NCBI GenBank assembly: GCA_028583605.1 | Contig: CM053326.1 | Location: 2,721,072-2,785,071, forward strand | DNA from: Dastarcus helophoroides | Lineage: Eukaryota; Arthropoda; Insecta; Coleoptera; Bothrideridae | Length of the DNA stretch: 64,000 bases | Direction: 5' to 3' | Made by a program: the position numbers and the translations under genes | Shown: piece by piece, positions 1-10,013 of the stretch | How positions within the stretch are numbered: position 1 is the stretch's first letter | Layout: the number at the start of each line of letters is the position of its first letter | The notes under the pieces: model-generated | Database searches by the model: none | What the model saw: only the letters and a program-made list of their open reading frames with translations | Told to the model about the DNA's origin: nothing

Positions 1-520
1 TTCCTTTCAACACCCTATTGGTCTGTTTTCCTTCGAATTCAGGCATTCTGGTTTTCTTGAGATGTGAATTGCCACCTGTCTTTTCATCTCTTCGGTGGTC
101 TTCCCCTTGGTCTACGTTCTACAGGCGTGTCCTTCAGGCCCCTTCGAACAACTCTGCCTTCTTCCATTCTTCTCAGGCGTCTTTTTTGTCTACCTCATCT
201 TACCACATCGTCCACTCCACATATTGATCTCATCGTTCCTAACTCTATGTCTAAGTGTTTTCCCGGTGATTGCTCTCAGCGTTTTCATTCCTGCTGTCTT
301 TAGCATTGATTTGGTTTTATTTGTGTCTGCTCTCATTTCGATTGCATATGTCAGTATAGGTCGCACGCATGTCTATATATTCTCACGTTGCTACCCATTC
401 GCATTTGTTGTACCAAAGGACATCTCTCAGGCCTGCTGCTATGACAGCTGCTTTGTTTATTTGAGGTCTCAGCTCTCGCGTCGGATCATTGTGACTCATC
501 AAGTCTGTTCCTAGATATTT
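1..520 (-). pseudogene. LINE reverse transcriptase C-terminal remnant
   Basis: Read on the minus strand, this stretch gives a recognisable but frameshifted C-terminal part of a non-LTR retrotransposon reverse transcriptase. Pieces such as FKYLGTDLMSH, KAAVIAAGLRDVLW, YRHACRPILTYAIE and MKTLRAITGKTLRH follow in the order known from the RT thumb and post-RT region of insect LINEs. The reading frame is broken several times and the catalytic YADD/FADD part lies outside or is lost. The element runs off the left edge, so its full size is unknown. Clade (RTE or jockey-like) cannot be decided from this part. It is a dead fragment about 1.7 kb upstream of the host gene. Confidence 0.7.
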
Positions 521-615
521 AAAATTCATTACTTGAATTTTAAATATCTAGGAACTGGAAACAATGAAGGAATGAATTTTAAATATCTAGGAACAGACTT
601 GATGAGCCACCATGA
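508..615. repeat. Fold-back copy of LINE segment
   Basis: The block around CCTAGATATTTAAAATTCA (minus sense) is followed by an inverted copy and then by a second copy in the same orientation as the inverted one. The copies end with AACAGACTTGATGAG, which mirrors the CTCATCAAGTCTGTT at about 497-511. It marks a head-to-head rearrangement at the edge of the LINE fragment. Confidence 0.7.
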
Positions 616-2150
616 TTCTATGCTGCTTCCATCAATTTCAATTTTGCATCACACCGGGTCTCTAGAATATACCTTGGTTTTTGCTTTCTCTATTGAAAAA
701 ACGAGCAAAATTGTAATTTAGGCATTAACACATGAAAACGCCGAAAAATGTGAAAAGGTAGGATCATAGAATTTACCTAAAGTCCAGTCTTTAATAATAA
801 CCCATAAAATATGAATATTAAGGAAGGATAACAAATTCAGGTACCATTCAGATTTATGTGGATAATCCCCAAAAATAAATCACAATTTTTGAATCACTTA
901 TGTTGCTTCTGTTAACCAACTGATTTTTCCAATTTGTAAATCAGCATAATAATCCATCTTTCAATCAAAAAATCTAAGATCTTTCCCACTTCTGGAATAC
1001 ATTCCTTATAGAGTTTTTAAGAGAAATCCCAGTTTTTATAAAATTCTTTAATTTAGATTTTTTACTCTTATTAAAATAATTTAAGGAATGATAAAATTTA
1101 AGAATCATATAAAACTCTTAAAAATACACTTTAATATTTCGATTGTTTCATTTAATTATCTATGATAACTTTGATGGAACGTTATCTTTTATTTAAACCA
1201 AAACAAAGTTTAATGGGGAAAAACCTGCAGTTTTGTGGTCTCAATTTAATACATCTTTAGGATTAAAAAAAAAGTTTAGGACTTACTATATATTTCGAAA
1301 GAAAAAAAAAACAAATATTAGCGATTTCTTTTAATTCCTCTAGTTCAGTTATTTTTGATTTTACACAAAAAGTGAACAAGTAACAAAAATTGTAAAAAAT
1401 TATGTTACTAATTGGATTATTTGATCCAATTTTGCATGTAATTTGTCATTTTCGAGATGTGACATAAATTTCGTTTTTTTTTTAATACAAATCCTAGTTT
1501 GCTATGCCCTCATAAAATTGAACGAGTCAGAATTTTCAACAATTCTGGTAGTTGCCAATTTTTTACTTTGTCTCCCCTCCCCTCCCCAAACACAAAAAAC
1601 ATCCCAAAGACCCTTCTGTACTAAGATAATGTTACAAATATTATCATGAGATATATTTGAAAATGGTGCATGTACCCACGCACTAAGTTAGAATATCTTC
1701 ATTTTAAGAACGGATGAGTTAAATAGTTATGAATATTTAAAAAATCTGCTACAAAATTCATCTTAATATGCCAGAAATGTGAAAGCTGAACCAGTGGTGT
1801 CCTTCCATTTACTGATAAGCTATTTGGCGTAGTGCCAATCCGCAAGTAAGCAAAGAATTTGTAACTAAGTTTAAACCGAGTAGAATTAAATTAGGATCTT
1901 CCTTGCAAAATAACATACTAAATGCATACGGTAGGTCAACACGTTTATCTATAAACAAAAATAAGATTACTTAGACATTCGTAAACACGGCGAGATGTGT
2001 ATGTATTTGTAAAAATAAAATAAATTATAGACAGAAACACATAAACATTCAGTACACCATTATCTCCCAAGCTGGTTTCCCTTATCTCAGTAAAAACAAG
2101 TTTTTGTAGATTGTAATTACAAAGCTATTATGCACAACCTCATTAATGAT
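616..2150. other. Upstream intergenic, no feature seen
   Basis: AT-rich sequence without a convincing open frame, RNA gene or repeat family shared with the rest of the window. The last few hundred bases before 2243 probably hold the promoter of the taranis-like gene, but no clear TATA box stands out. Confidence 0.5.
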
Positions 2151-2159
2151 GACCGGCAC

Positions 2160-2242
2160 TGCCAAAAACTGGGCAATGATTTTTCAGGGTGCATTAGTCT
2201 TTCATTAGTTACTGTAATATTCAACAGTGAACAGTGACAAAC
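2160..2242 (+). promoter_or_regulatory. Probable 5'UTR and start context of taranis-like gene
   Basis: The start codon at 2243 sits in ACAAACATGG, a good insect translation start context (A at -3, G at +4). The sequence just upstream, ending in TCAACAGTGAACAGTGAC, has no upstream ATG close by. A transcription start cannot be placed from sequence alone; TCATTAGTT near 2201 is only a loose initiator-like match. Confidence 0.35.
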
Positions 2243-5200
2243 ATGGTCGATAGCGGTGACAGTATTGACCTTACCTTGGATAATTTACTGGATGATATAA
2301 CGAGTATGTATTTCGTTGAATTTTTTTACATTGTTTTATCGTTTGCATTTAAAATCGAGGAATGTAGCCATATTGTACATTTCTAATTCGTTTCAATAAG
2401 TTGTTTTGTTTTACACGTGTTGTAAACAATTATCTTATTTTACGTATAAACGCAACTTGTAACGTAGTTTAATTACATTTAAATATCTTATGTTATTACA
2501 TATACAGTTTTGCAGATTTTACAAATTTATTAATATTTGTATTCCTTGCATTAGATGAAATTTAAATGAAATATCCAGAAGCCGCATTGAATTATTAAAT
2601 TGTTTTTTATTGTAACAGTTTATTTTATCAGCATTACCATATTACGGTTTTGTTTTTATTTGGTCGATTTTTTAACTGAAACAGAATCAGAAATCTAAAA
2701 TACTTTAACGAAAGATGGTTTCTCTTTTTTTGTATATTCTTAATTTAAACAAAATAGCACACGTTTCTTTAAAATGTTTCAAAATAATTTATACATCATT
2801 GAAGACCTCGTCAATGTCAAATAGGAATTAGAACGATAAAAATAGTGATTATAACTGAAATGCAAATTTTTGTTTAGTTATTTTTAACTTTGTAAATATT
2901 TTTTGGAAATTAGTGGTCTCTGGGAATTAGTATTTCTAATATTATTCAGGAATGCTTTTCTTTTGTTGTAACTGAACTGTTAAAAATAAGTCCATGTAAA
3001 TTAGTATCATTTTAAAGCTAGTAATATGCCTATTTTAATGAAGTAATAATATGTTGGGTGTTCCATTTATAAAAAAAAAATGGTTAGGGGAGTATTAAAG
3101 AATGCAGAGTTTGTTGTTCTATTGGGAGCAAAATTTTATGATTATGATTTATTTATTATAAAAAGGTGAGACCCTTTGGCTAATATTTAGTAAAAATTAA
3201 GTTAGAAAACTAATAAGTTTATATTTCCTTAGAGCTAAACATCGAAACTTTTACATACTGATTTTTTTCCATAAAATTTGACTTCACTTAGATTCTAATG
3301 CACAGACCAGTAGGTTTGAACACTTGTTAGATTCGAAGTTTGGAAACCAAATACCGGTTTCGATCTTGTTAGATCTCGTCTGACGAGATCTAACAAGATC
3401 TAAACCGGTCTTTGGTTCCAAACTTCGAATCTAATAAATGTTCAAACCTATTGATCTGTGCATTAGAATCCTTGTCTTGTGGGAAACTTTCCTAAGGAGC
3501 AACCGCTTCGCTAGATGGCAGTGTTTCAACTGTTGGTAGTTTACCTACCTCTGATTCACTATACACGCCTGTAGGGCTGCATGAATTTGTAGTCCAGGTT
3601 GTATTCTACTTACATGCAAACTTTACAGCTTAAATTTCGACTTTAAAATAAACATTTCATAAAGAAAGTTCGCAGAAGACAAGGATTCTAATGCACAGAC
3701 CAATAGGTTTGAACACTTGTTAGATTCGAAGTTTGGAAACCAAATACCGGTTTCGATCTTGTTAGATCTCGTCAGTTTGGTATATCCCACTCGAATGCTA
3801 ACAAATGTTCCGACAAGTAAGTACTAAAGAATTCACGGACGTCAAGCGTGTGACTCTTAGTACTACTACTATTGGTCCATAGAGAAACTATGGCCATCGT
3901 CAACAATGTCGTATGCAAGTAGAATGCAACCTAGACTGCAAATTCATGCACCCCTCCAGTATAGCGAATCATAGGTGGCTGAACTACCAACAGTTGAAAC
4001 ACTGTCACCTAGCGAAACGGTTGCTCTCTAGGGAAAAGTTCCCAGAAGACAAGGATTCTAATGCACAGACCAATAGGTTTGAACATTTGTTAGATTCGAA
4101 GTTTGGAAACCAAATACCGGTTTCGATCTTGTTAGATCTTAGCAACAAAACATGTAAATTCAAAAAACTTTACACCATTCTATTAGGGGTCGAATACTCT
4201 ATCGGAAGTGATAATACAGAAGCTATTACACTTAAGGGAATGTGCACCCAAACTTTAAACCAGTTTGTAGAGTCAACAATATTTTTGGGCGATACGCCCT
4301 ACCAATCATTTAATGCCTTATCTATTATCGTGCTGCAGATAACGGGCTACTAATGACTCACCCTATGATTAGTCACTATTGCATCGATTCTAGCAACATC
4401 TGCAATAGTTTTGCCTATCTGTTCAATAATAGTGATAACAGAGAAGACAAGATTTCTTAAACAGAAATAAAAGTGTACATTCCTAAATATGAAATTATTC
4501 TGTTACTTACGAAAGCTGTAAATATTGTGGATCTGTTTACATTGTTTACAAAGATTAACAATCATCTGCTTGTAATAGTCGATTCAAGCTGAGAAAGTTA
4601 AGTCTGGTTTCTAAAAATTGCGACCCATGTCCATCTTCTGTCGTATTAATTTATTGGAATTACCCATTCTTCCCATCTGTTGGGGATTATAAATAATTTT
4701 GTTTACCTAAAATATTTCTTGCTATAATAAATTCTCTGAGTTTCATTTATCTTTCCATTAGTTTACGATATATCTCTTCATTGGTATTGTCTGTTTACGA
4801 TGACCAAAGTGTCCTCCTTTTCTTCCTCTGTAAATGTTATTGCTCGGAGTAGGTAAGCCATTGCAATTATTGTCTTTAAAAGATTGTTATAATGTTTTAT
4901 GTAATTAAGTATATCATTAAACATTCCTGAAATAGAAGATGTGGAAATCCTCTAGATTTCTAACTGTATTCGCATTTACCTAAAAATTAGCTAAAATATC
5001 GTTATCTAACGCGTTTCGACAGCCAAGCTGTCACCTTCAGAGAGAAACTTGGTTTCAGGGGACAAGTTGTGTATTTCAATTTTTGAAGATAACCAAGGAC
5101 CAGTCCGTTTCACCAAAAATCGTTATCTGTTCAATTTCTTTGGGAATGATCTTGTACTGACTGGCCTTCAGTTATTAGAATACCTAGCACATGTTTTATT

Positions 5201-6100
5201 TGGATGAGAGACGATACCTAACATTTGCAAAATACATAGTCAAAATTTTGCTCAATATAATTAAATCTCTTTAAGTATTTCCCAAGTTTTTCTCAAAATG
5301 ATGATACTGACCTTATCAAAAGTGCCTAAAAAAAGTTTTCATGTCAAAAACTGGATTAATTAATAAATGTTTTTCCAACATATTAGATTTGTTTTTAGAA
5401 ATTCCGTAAAAAAGAAGAATACTCTTTTTTCTTTAGTGGAACCAGAGACTAAATAGACTGAACGTTTCAATGTTGTCTCATGCGTACAGTTGAAGCTAAA
5501 ATCCGGGGAAGTGGGGAGGTGCATTCCACTACTCTTTGATATGGTCGGATTAAGTAAAATTTTGTAAATACGAAACCTGCCGCGTAACGATTCTAACGAT
5601 TTAGATGAAACATTAGAATTAGGGGCTTTTGGACCAATAGGATAATTTTTATAAGTGCTTTTTGGTAAAAGTTCAGGAGAACTATTTTCAAAGACATCTT
5701 GGTTTAATAGTAAAATAATTTTCTTTCAATACGCGACGCCTGTGTACAATATTGTTAAGCCGGTGCTGTAAACACGTCATGATTGCAGTGAAATGGCGAC
5801 GCGCGCACGCCGATCATTGAATATTTATATATTTTATTTTTACCTACCCAAAGAATGAAACTCTTGATTTTCCTTCACTAATGTGTTCACTGAGGTTTTA
5901 ACAATGATCCACAATACACTTCCCCATATTTACAGCCCATTTTCTTTAAAAAAAAAACCGATGTTATCTTCGCAAAGGTCTGTCAAATAATAAGAGGGCA
6001 TTGCGAGCTAGATGGAGCTAGGCTTTCGCCAGGCTTTCAACTGGCTTCACTGCTTACCGTGTTAGGTTCAGTCTATTTAGTCTCTGGCCCCAACCATGCA

Positions 6101-6138
<38 letters not shown>

Positions 6139-9100
6139 TCTCAAATAAAGAGAATTAAAAAAATCAGCATGAAGGTGCTTCAAGAATTTAATTGGAAATT
6201 TTTTGGTTTACCATAAGAATAACATCGTTAGATATTTGGGTAAAAAACCTGTTGAGAATGTGGGTTGGTTTCGATCCGGTTCCAAGGACCAAAATGTTGT
6301 GGCTGGGTTCGATCCGGCTCGAAGGACCAAAATGTTGAGATTGGGTTGTTTTTATTTTAAGTCGGATTGTAAGGCCGACTTGTGTAACGAATGTCCCGAA
6401 CGTTGGGCCAGAAATCTAGGCTTTCTATCACTATTCGGGGATTGTATTGTTTTTGCTTTTTCGAAGGACCACTACACTCGCGATAGATGAAATAAAAAAA
6501 GATGTTGGTTTATTACTTGTTCACTCTTCGGAGGTTGCTTGGTTTCTCTCATTGTACTTGCTGGCTACTGCCCTTAAATAAAATTAATGATCCCTTGTGA
6601 CAGGGCCAAGCAAGAAAACTGGAATAGTCGACCGACAGGTATATACAAAGATATCGGAACAAAACCCAGATTGGAGTATAATACTTTGGGTTGCAATGTG
6701 GAGGTCAAGAGTCAAGAGTTTCGCCTCTGGTATGGTGGACATACTGAGTTACCGTGCTCTTATGTCTAAACTTTCTTATTCTTTGTACCAATTTTCAATT
6801 CAGAAGAGTTTCGCCTCTGGTATGGTGGACATACTGAGTTAACCGTGCTCTTTTGTCTAAACTTTCTTATTCTTTGTACCAATTTTCAATTCAGAAGAGT
6901 TTCGCCTCTGGTATGGTGGACATACTGAGTTATCGTGCTCTGATGTCTTGAAATTGGCCTTTTCATTCTTTCGTTTTTTTGCATATTCCCTCATATTCCT
7001 TTTTTCATTTTTTCTTTTCTTTGTTCCTGAAGAAGCCCCCTACGATGGTGGGCGAAACGTCGAACACTTTTAGTAGTTCTTTGACACGGTCCAATCCCGG
7101 AAGAAGTATATCCTGTACTGACTCTGGCCGTGGAAGCCTTCGTTATCATATTCAGAAGAGTTTTGCCTCTGGTATGGTGGACATACTGAGTTACCGTGCT
7201 CTTCTGTCTAAACTTTCTTGTCCTTTGTACCAATTTTCAATTCAGAAGAGTTTCGCCTCTGGTATGGTGGCCATACTGAGTTACCGTGCTCTGATGTCTT
7301 GAAATTGGCCTTTTCATTCTTTCGTTTTTTTGCATATTCCCTCACATTCCTCTTTTCATTTTTTCTTTTCTTTGTTCCTGAAGAAGCCCCCTACGATGGT
7401 GGGCGAAACGTCGAACACTTTTAGTAGTTCTTTGACACGGTCCAATCCCGGACGAAGTATATCCTGTACTGACTCTGGCCGTGGAAGCCTTCGTTATCAT
7501 ATTCATTTTTTGAACACATATCTTGACTTTATTCCTACGAATTAGGGGGCTCAAGTGATGAGAAGTGATAAAGGTTTCATCTGAACATTCCAATGATAGA
7601 AAAACTGTATCAGAGCAGATTAAACTCAAGTGTGTTGACTGACTACTATTGCTTGATCAAAAGGGCTAAATAATCTACAAAAACAAAGATTATTAGTTCC
7701 TAATGTACATTTCCTATGTTATATTTTTGGAGATCCAGCATTTTTCAAACATTTGACAAACAAATGTCGTGGGTGATGAGAATTTCTATTTTTAAATGAC
7801 AACAACCAATACTATTAAAAAACACAAAAGAAGTTCATGTAACATGTCAATTTTGTTGACCAATGTATCTGTAGGCGACTTTCTGTACAGACAGTAGTTC
7901 CCTAAGGTTGTCTGTTCATTTTTAATGCAGAAATGTTGATTCTTGCGGTACAACATTTATGCCTCAATCAAGAAATTAAATGAAACGTTAGTTCAAGTAG
8001 ATTTGCATTCTGAATGTATGAGATTTTTTACATGTCAAGTGTTCTTGTCAACAGTTACATAAATTTTCAAAATAGTACTAATTAAGTTTAATTTAACCGT
8101 CAAATTAAAATCTCTTACTTTAGCATCACCGCTGAATTAATAGCGATATGTCGATGTAAGTCGATATAAGTAATAACAAAGCTATAAATACATTAAAATT
8201 CACATTCAATCTGCAAAAACCGTTAAGGCCGCTAAGGTTACACAACACAGTAAGATTTGTTTTTTTATATCAACAACATAATAGCAAATATACATATTTA
8301 TGAATAATTTCATAAAAACTTGGTAACTGGAGTTACTTGCGCATTACCTTAGTTTGCAATGAAATCTCTACTTGACTAGATTAAATAAAACACTTTATAA
8401 TATACTTCTCTTTGTTTTTAGATCTGATAGGAACGCACACAATGAAATCGCCAGCCCTCGACGACTGCGATGACATTTTTGGCCCTCCAAGGACCTACCC
8501 TACCGGCTACGTACCCCCGAAATCTCGCCCTTCCATGATTTCCGCCAAATATCGCCAAAAGGAAGAGCGAAGGAAAGTTCTGAAGATTAGTATTAACAAG
8601 TTGAAAAAAATCGAAGACCCGGAAGCGAGCCTTTGCCGATCCGTTCTCATCAACAACACCATGAAGAGACTGCAGAAGGAGGCCAGAGACGAGAAGATCC
8701 AAAAGCAACAGCTGAATTATCCTCGCTGCTACGACAATGACAATTTTGTGAACCTTAAAAGTGAATTTATGAAAAACGAATTGAAGAGCTTCGAGGAGAG
8801 TCAACCGATTATTAATGTGGTTGAAAATGACTTCGACACCAAATTGGCTGAAGAGATAGAGACTGTTACTGCCACTAATATCCTTCAGGGTCTCGTTGAA
8901 GAGAGCTTTAACACCACCTCCGATTCTTGTGATAGACGAAAACGTTCCTACGACGACATCGACGAATGCGACGTCCAAGATGTTTTGTCACAGTTCTACA
9001 TGCCACCGACTCCGCGAATGCTCACCTGCATCGATGATGATGAAGACGTTAACGTAGTGGACGATGAACCTTTACCGAAACGTGCAAAAATTGAAAACAG

Positions 9101-9314
9101 TGTTAGTGATAGTACAAACAATGATTTCGTTAAACCTTGTGATGATTTTAATGTTGCGAATTTAATAAATAACAATATACAAATGGCGGAATCGAGGTTG
9201 AGGTACACGACACAGAGTGAAGCGGATCTTAACTTGAGTTGTGGACAAGCTTCAATGTTCAATGAACTCCAAACTAATGTTTACCACAATTTGATCGCTT
9301 CTTTGGAAACGTAG
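2243..9314 (+). CDS. tara: Taranis-like SERTA domain protein (two coding exons)
   Basis: Exon 1 codes 20 residues plus one base (2243-2303) and ends at a GTATGT donor. Exon 2 starts after TTTTTAG at 8422 and stays in frame to the TAG at 9312-9314, giving 317 residues. Residues about 72-107 form a SERTA domain (KVLKISINKLKKIEDPE, then SVLINNTMKRLQKE). A basic stretch LPKRAKIE could be a nuclear localisation signal. An acidic patch with PPTPRMLTCIDDDED and the C-terminal FNELQTNVYHNLIASLE resemble the C-terminal activation and PHD-bromodomain-binding motif of TRIP-Br/SERTAD proteins. Drosophila taranis and vertebrate SERTAD1-4/CDCA4 are nuclear transcriptional coregulators acting in the cell cycle and with trithorax-group factors. 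The protein is far shorter than Drosophila Taranis. The exon 1 join is inferred from frame and splice sites. Codon use and GC content differ sharply from the surrounding repeats. Confidence 0.85.
3380..3425 (+). ncRNA. Damaged hammerhead in fold-back Z copy
   Basis: The plus strand has CTGACGA (3380-3386), stem II GATCT/AGATC and loop AACA, but G12 of the GAAA box is replaced (AGATCTAAACC instead of AGATCGAAACC). Known hammerhead biochemistry makes loss of G12 inactivating. The opposite arm on the minus strand lacks U4, because the palindrome centre falls at 3381. Confidence 0.65.
3733..3790 (-). ncRNA. Hammerhead ribozyme, intact core (Z copy)
   Basis: On the minus strand: core CTGACGA (3775-3769), stem II GATCT/AGATC with loop AACA, then GAA (3754-3752) followed by ACCGGTA. 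Stem III is a 3-bp ACC/GGU without a loop, self-complementary as in minimal hammerheads that work as dimers. Stem I pairs ACCAAA with TTTGGT, then an internal TAT/T loop and a short outer helix. Cleavage is predicted after the A at 3745. All invariant core positions (C3, U4, G5, A6, G8, A9, G12, A13, A14, the A15.1-U16.1 pair and H17=A) are present. Folding was done by eye. Confidence 0.8.
4142..4990. other. Intronic stretch, nothing identified
   Basis: No repeat family, RNA or coding region could be supported here. An open frame runs over from the Z repeat to 4353, but its first half is Z repeat and the rest has no recognisable domain. Confidence 0.4.
4998..5116. repeat. W repeat, head-to-head rearranged copy
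   Basis: The ribozyme-like head is on the minus strand (TCTGAAGGTGACAGCTTGGC followed by TGTCGAAACGCG) and the W body follows on the plus strand (TTGGTTTCAGGGGACAAG to AGGACCAGTCCG). A9 of the core is G here. The copy ends in TTTCACC followed by an A run. Confidence 0.75.
5443..6086 (+). mobile_element. hAT-type MITE, copy 1
   Basis: Bounded by CAGAGACTAAATAGACTGAA and its inverse near 6066-6086. The whole 644 bp is the reverse complement of 35637-36277, with few changes. The interior is non-coding. The flanking 8-mers (agtggaac and gccccaac) are only partly alike, so the target duplication here has decayed. Copy 2 has a perfect one. Confidence 0.85.
6099..6140 (+). repeat. (AGT)n microsatellite
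   Basis: About 12 uninterrupted AGT units directly downstream of the hAT MITE. Confidence 0.95.
6262..6345 (+). repeat. Short tandem duplication, about 42 bp
   Basis: GGTTTCGATCCGGTTCCAAG is followed by a similar GGGTTCGATCCGGCTCGAAG; both continue with GACCAAAATGTTG. Confidence 0.75.
7022..7066 (+). ncRNA. Hammerhead-like motif, V unit 1
   Basis: Stem I strand TGTTC (7022-7026), core CTGAAGA (7027-7033), one extra A, stem II GCCC/GGGC, GAAA (7054-7057), self-complementary ACGT, then C as H17 and GAACA (7062-7066), which pairs perfectly with TGTTC. The single extra base between A9 and stem II departs from the canonical core, so activity is uncertain. Confidence 0.5.
7373..7417 (+). ncRNA. 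Hammerhead-like motif, V unit 2
   Basis: Same arrangement as the first V motif, 351 bp further on, unchanged in core and stems, including the extra A. Confidence 0.5.
7511..8410. other. Intron 3' part, nothing identified
   Basis: Unique-looking AT-rich sequence up to the acceptor. No repeat shared with the rest of the window and no RNA gene was seen. Confidence 0.4.
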
Positions 9315-9800
9315 CACATTCATGAAGGATTTTAGGCAACGACGCGGCTTGATTTGTTATGTGATATATCCCTGAGGTTTATATGAGCTGAAATTAACTA
9401 AAAGTAATAATCAAAGTACAAAGTATTAGAATCAAGCTAGCGAGCCTATTTTTCAGTATTTTATTAAATCGAACATAAAAATATCGTGCCATTTTATTCT
9501 TTTATATTTTATTACCTTCTGTATTAGATACGTCATGAGGAAGATACCATTGACATTTTACCAATTGGTAATGAGAGTACAAAACGTTCTATGTACATAA
9601 TTATTTTGATTACTTTGGCATAATTTAATTATTGCCTATGGAATCAACATTGTACAATGTTATCATAAATTTATTTTCTATGGATGCAAAATTTTTAAAA
9701 TTTAAAGACTGTTTTTGGAAAAATAAATGATTCTATTTTTATGTAAACAAGTGTTTCTTTGCTAATTTTGTTTTTAATAAAAGGGGAGAAAATATAGCAG
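9315..9800 (+). promoter_or_regulatory. tara: 3'UTR and poly(A) signals of taranis-like gene
   Basis: AATAAA occurs at 9722-9727 and again at 9776-9781, followed by a G-rich stretch. These are the likely polyadenylation signals, giving a 3'UTR of about 430-490 nt. ATTTA-type AT-rich elements are present, but with this base composition they say little. Confidence 0.6.
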
Positions 9801-10013
9801 GTGAATGATGTTTTATAAGTTTCAAAAAATGAAAATCATTTTATGTTAATTATTATATTTTCTATTAATTTTATTTATTAATAATTATTATTATACTATG
9901 AGCAGTTCCCTTTTGCTTTTACAACTGCATTGTCGAGAAATTTCACTATAATTCAATGCAATTAAATTTTCACATGTATGGGTTCTTAGCGCTTGGGGCC
10001 GGCGTATCCCAAC

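Larger units (their letters stand above)
3290..4141. repeat. Z repeat array (370-bp unit with hammerhead), four pieces
   Basis: Pieces: about 3294-3380 (ribozyme sense minus), 3382-3640 (ribozyme sense plus, head-to-head with the first), a full monomer 3684-4053 (minus) and the start of the next monomer 4054-4141 (minus). GGATTCTAATGCACAGAC recurs exactly 370 bp apart, so the last two are in true tandem. Shared landmarks: TTAGATTCGAAGTTTGGAAA, GTATGCAAGTAGAATGCAAC, CAACAGTTGAAACACTG. Other copies lie at 19733, 40300, 41362 and 58831. Unit size, tandem layout and embedded hammerhead fit the known animal retrozymes and ribozyme satellites. No protein is encoded; open frames across it are chance. 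Confidence 0.85.
6715..7510 (+). repeat. V tandem array (351-bp unit, 90-bp subrepeats)
   Basis: A 90-91 bp subunit beginning near GAGTTTCGCCTCTGGTATGG occurs at about 6715, 6805, 6896, 7157 and 7247. After the third and the fifth subunit comes a 206-bp block starting CTTGAAATTGGCCTTTTC. The block is repeated with a period of 351 bp (for example 7027 and 7378). Each block holds a hammerhead-like motif. The organisation recalls the tandem pseudo-LTRs of Penelope-like elements, but no reverse transcriptase or GIY-YIG domain is nearby. Confidence 0.8.
2304..8421 (+). other. Intron 1 of taranis-like gene
   Basis: The 6.1-kb intron has a GTATGT donor and a pyrimidine-rich TTTGTTTTTAG acceptor. 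It hosts the Z ribozyme repeats, one W copy, a hAT MITE, an AGT microsatellite and the V array, each listed separately. The remaining parts (2304-3290, 5120-5440, 7511-8410) show nothing I can name. Confidence 0.7.

Noticed and set aside
95..514. Plus-strand open frame of 139 codons
   Set aside because: It is the antisense shadow of the LINE reverse transcriptase read on the minus strand.
3913..4353. Open frame of 146 codons
   Set aside because: Its first two thirds lie inside the Z repeat, whose other copies do not keep the frame; no domain is recognisable.
6979..7629. Overlapping open frames on both strands across the V array
   Set aside because: Caused by the 351-bp tandem repeat; the two units give the same peptide by duplication, not by selection.
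8418..8978. Minus-strand open frame of 186 codons
   Set aside because: Shadow of the SERTA exon on the plus strand; no domain of its own.
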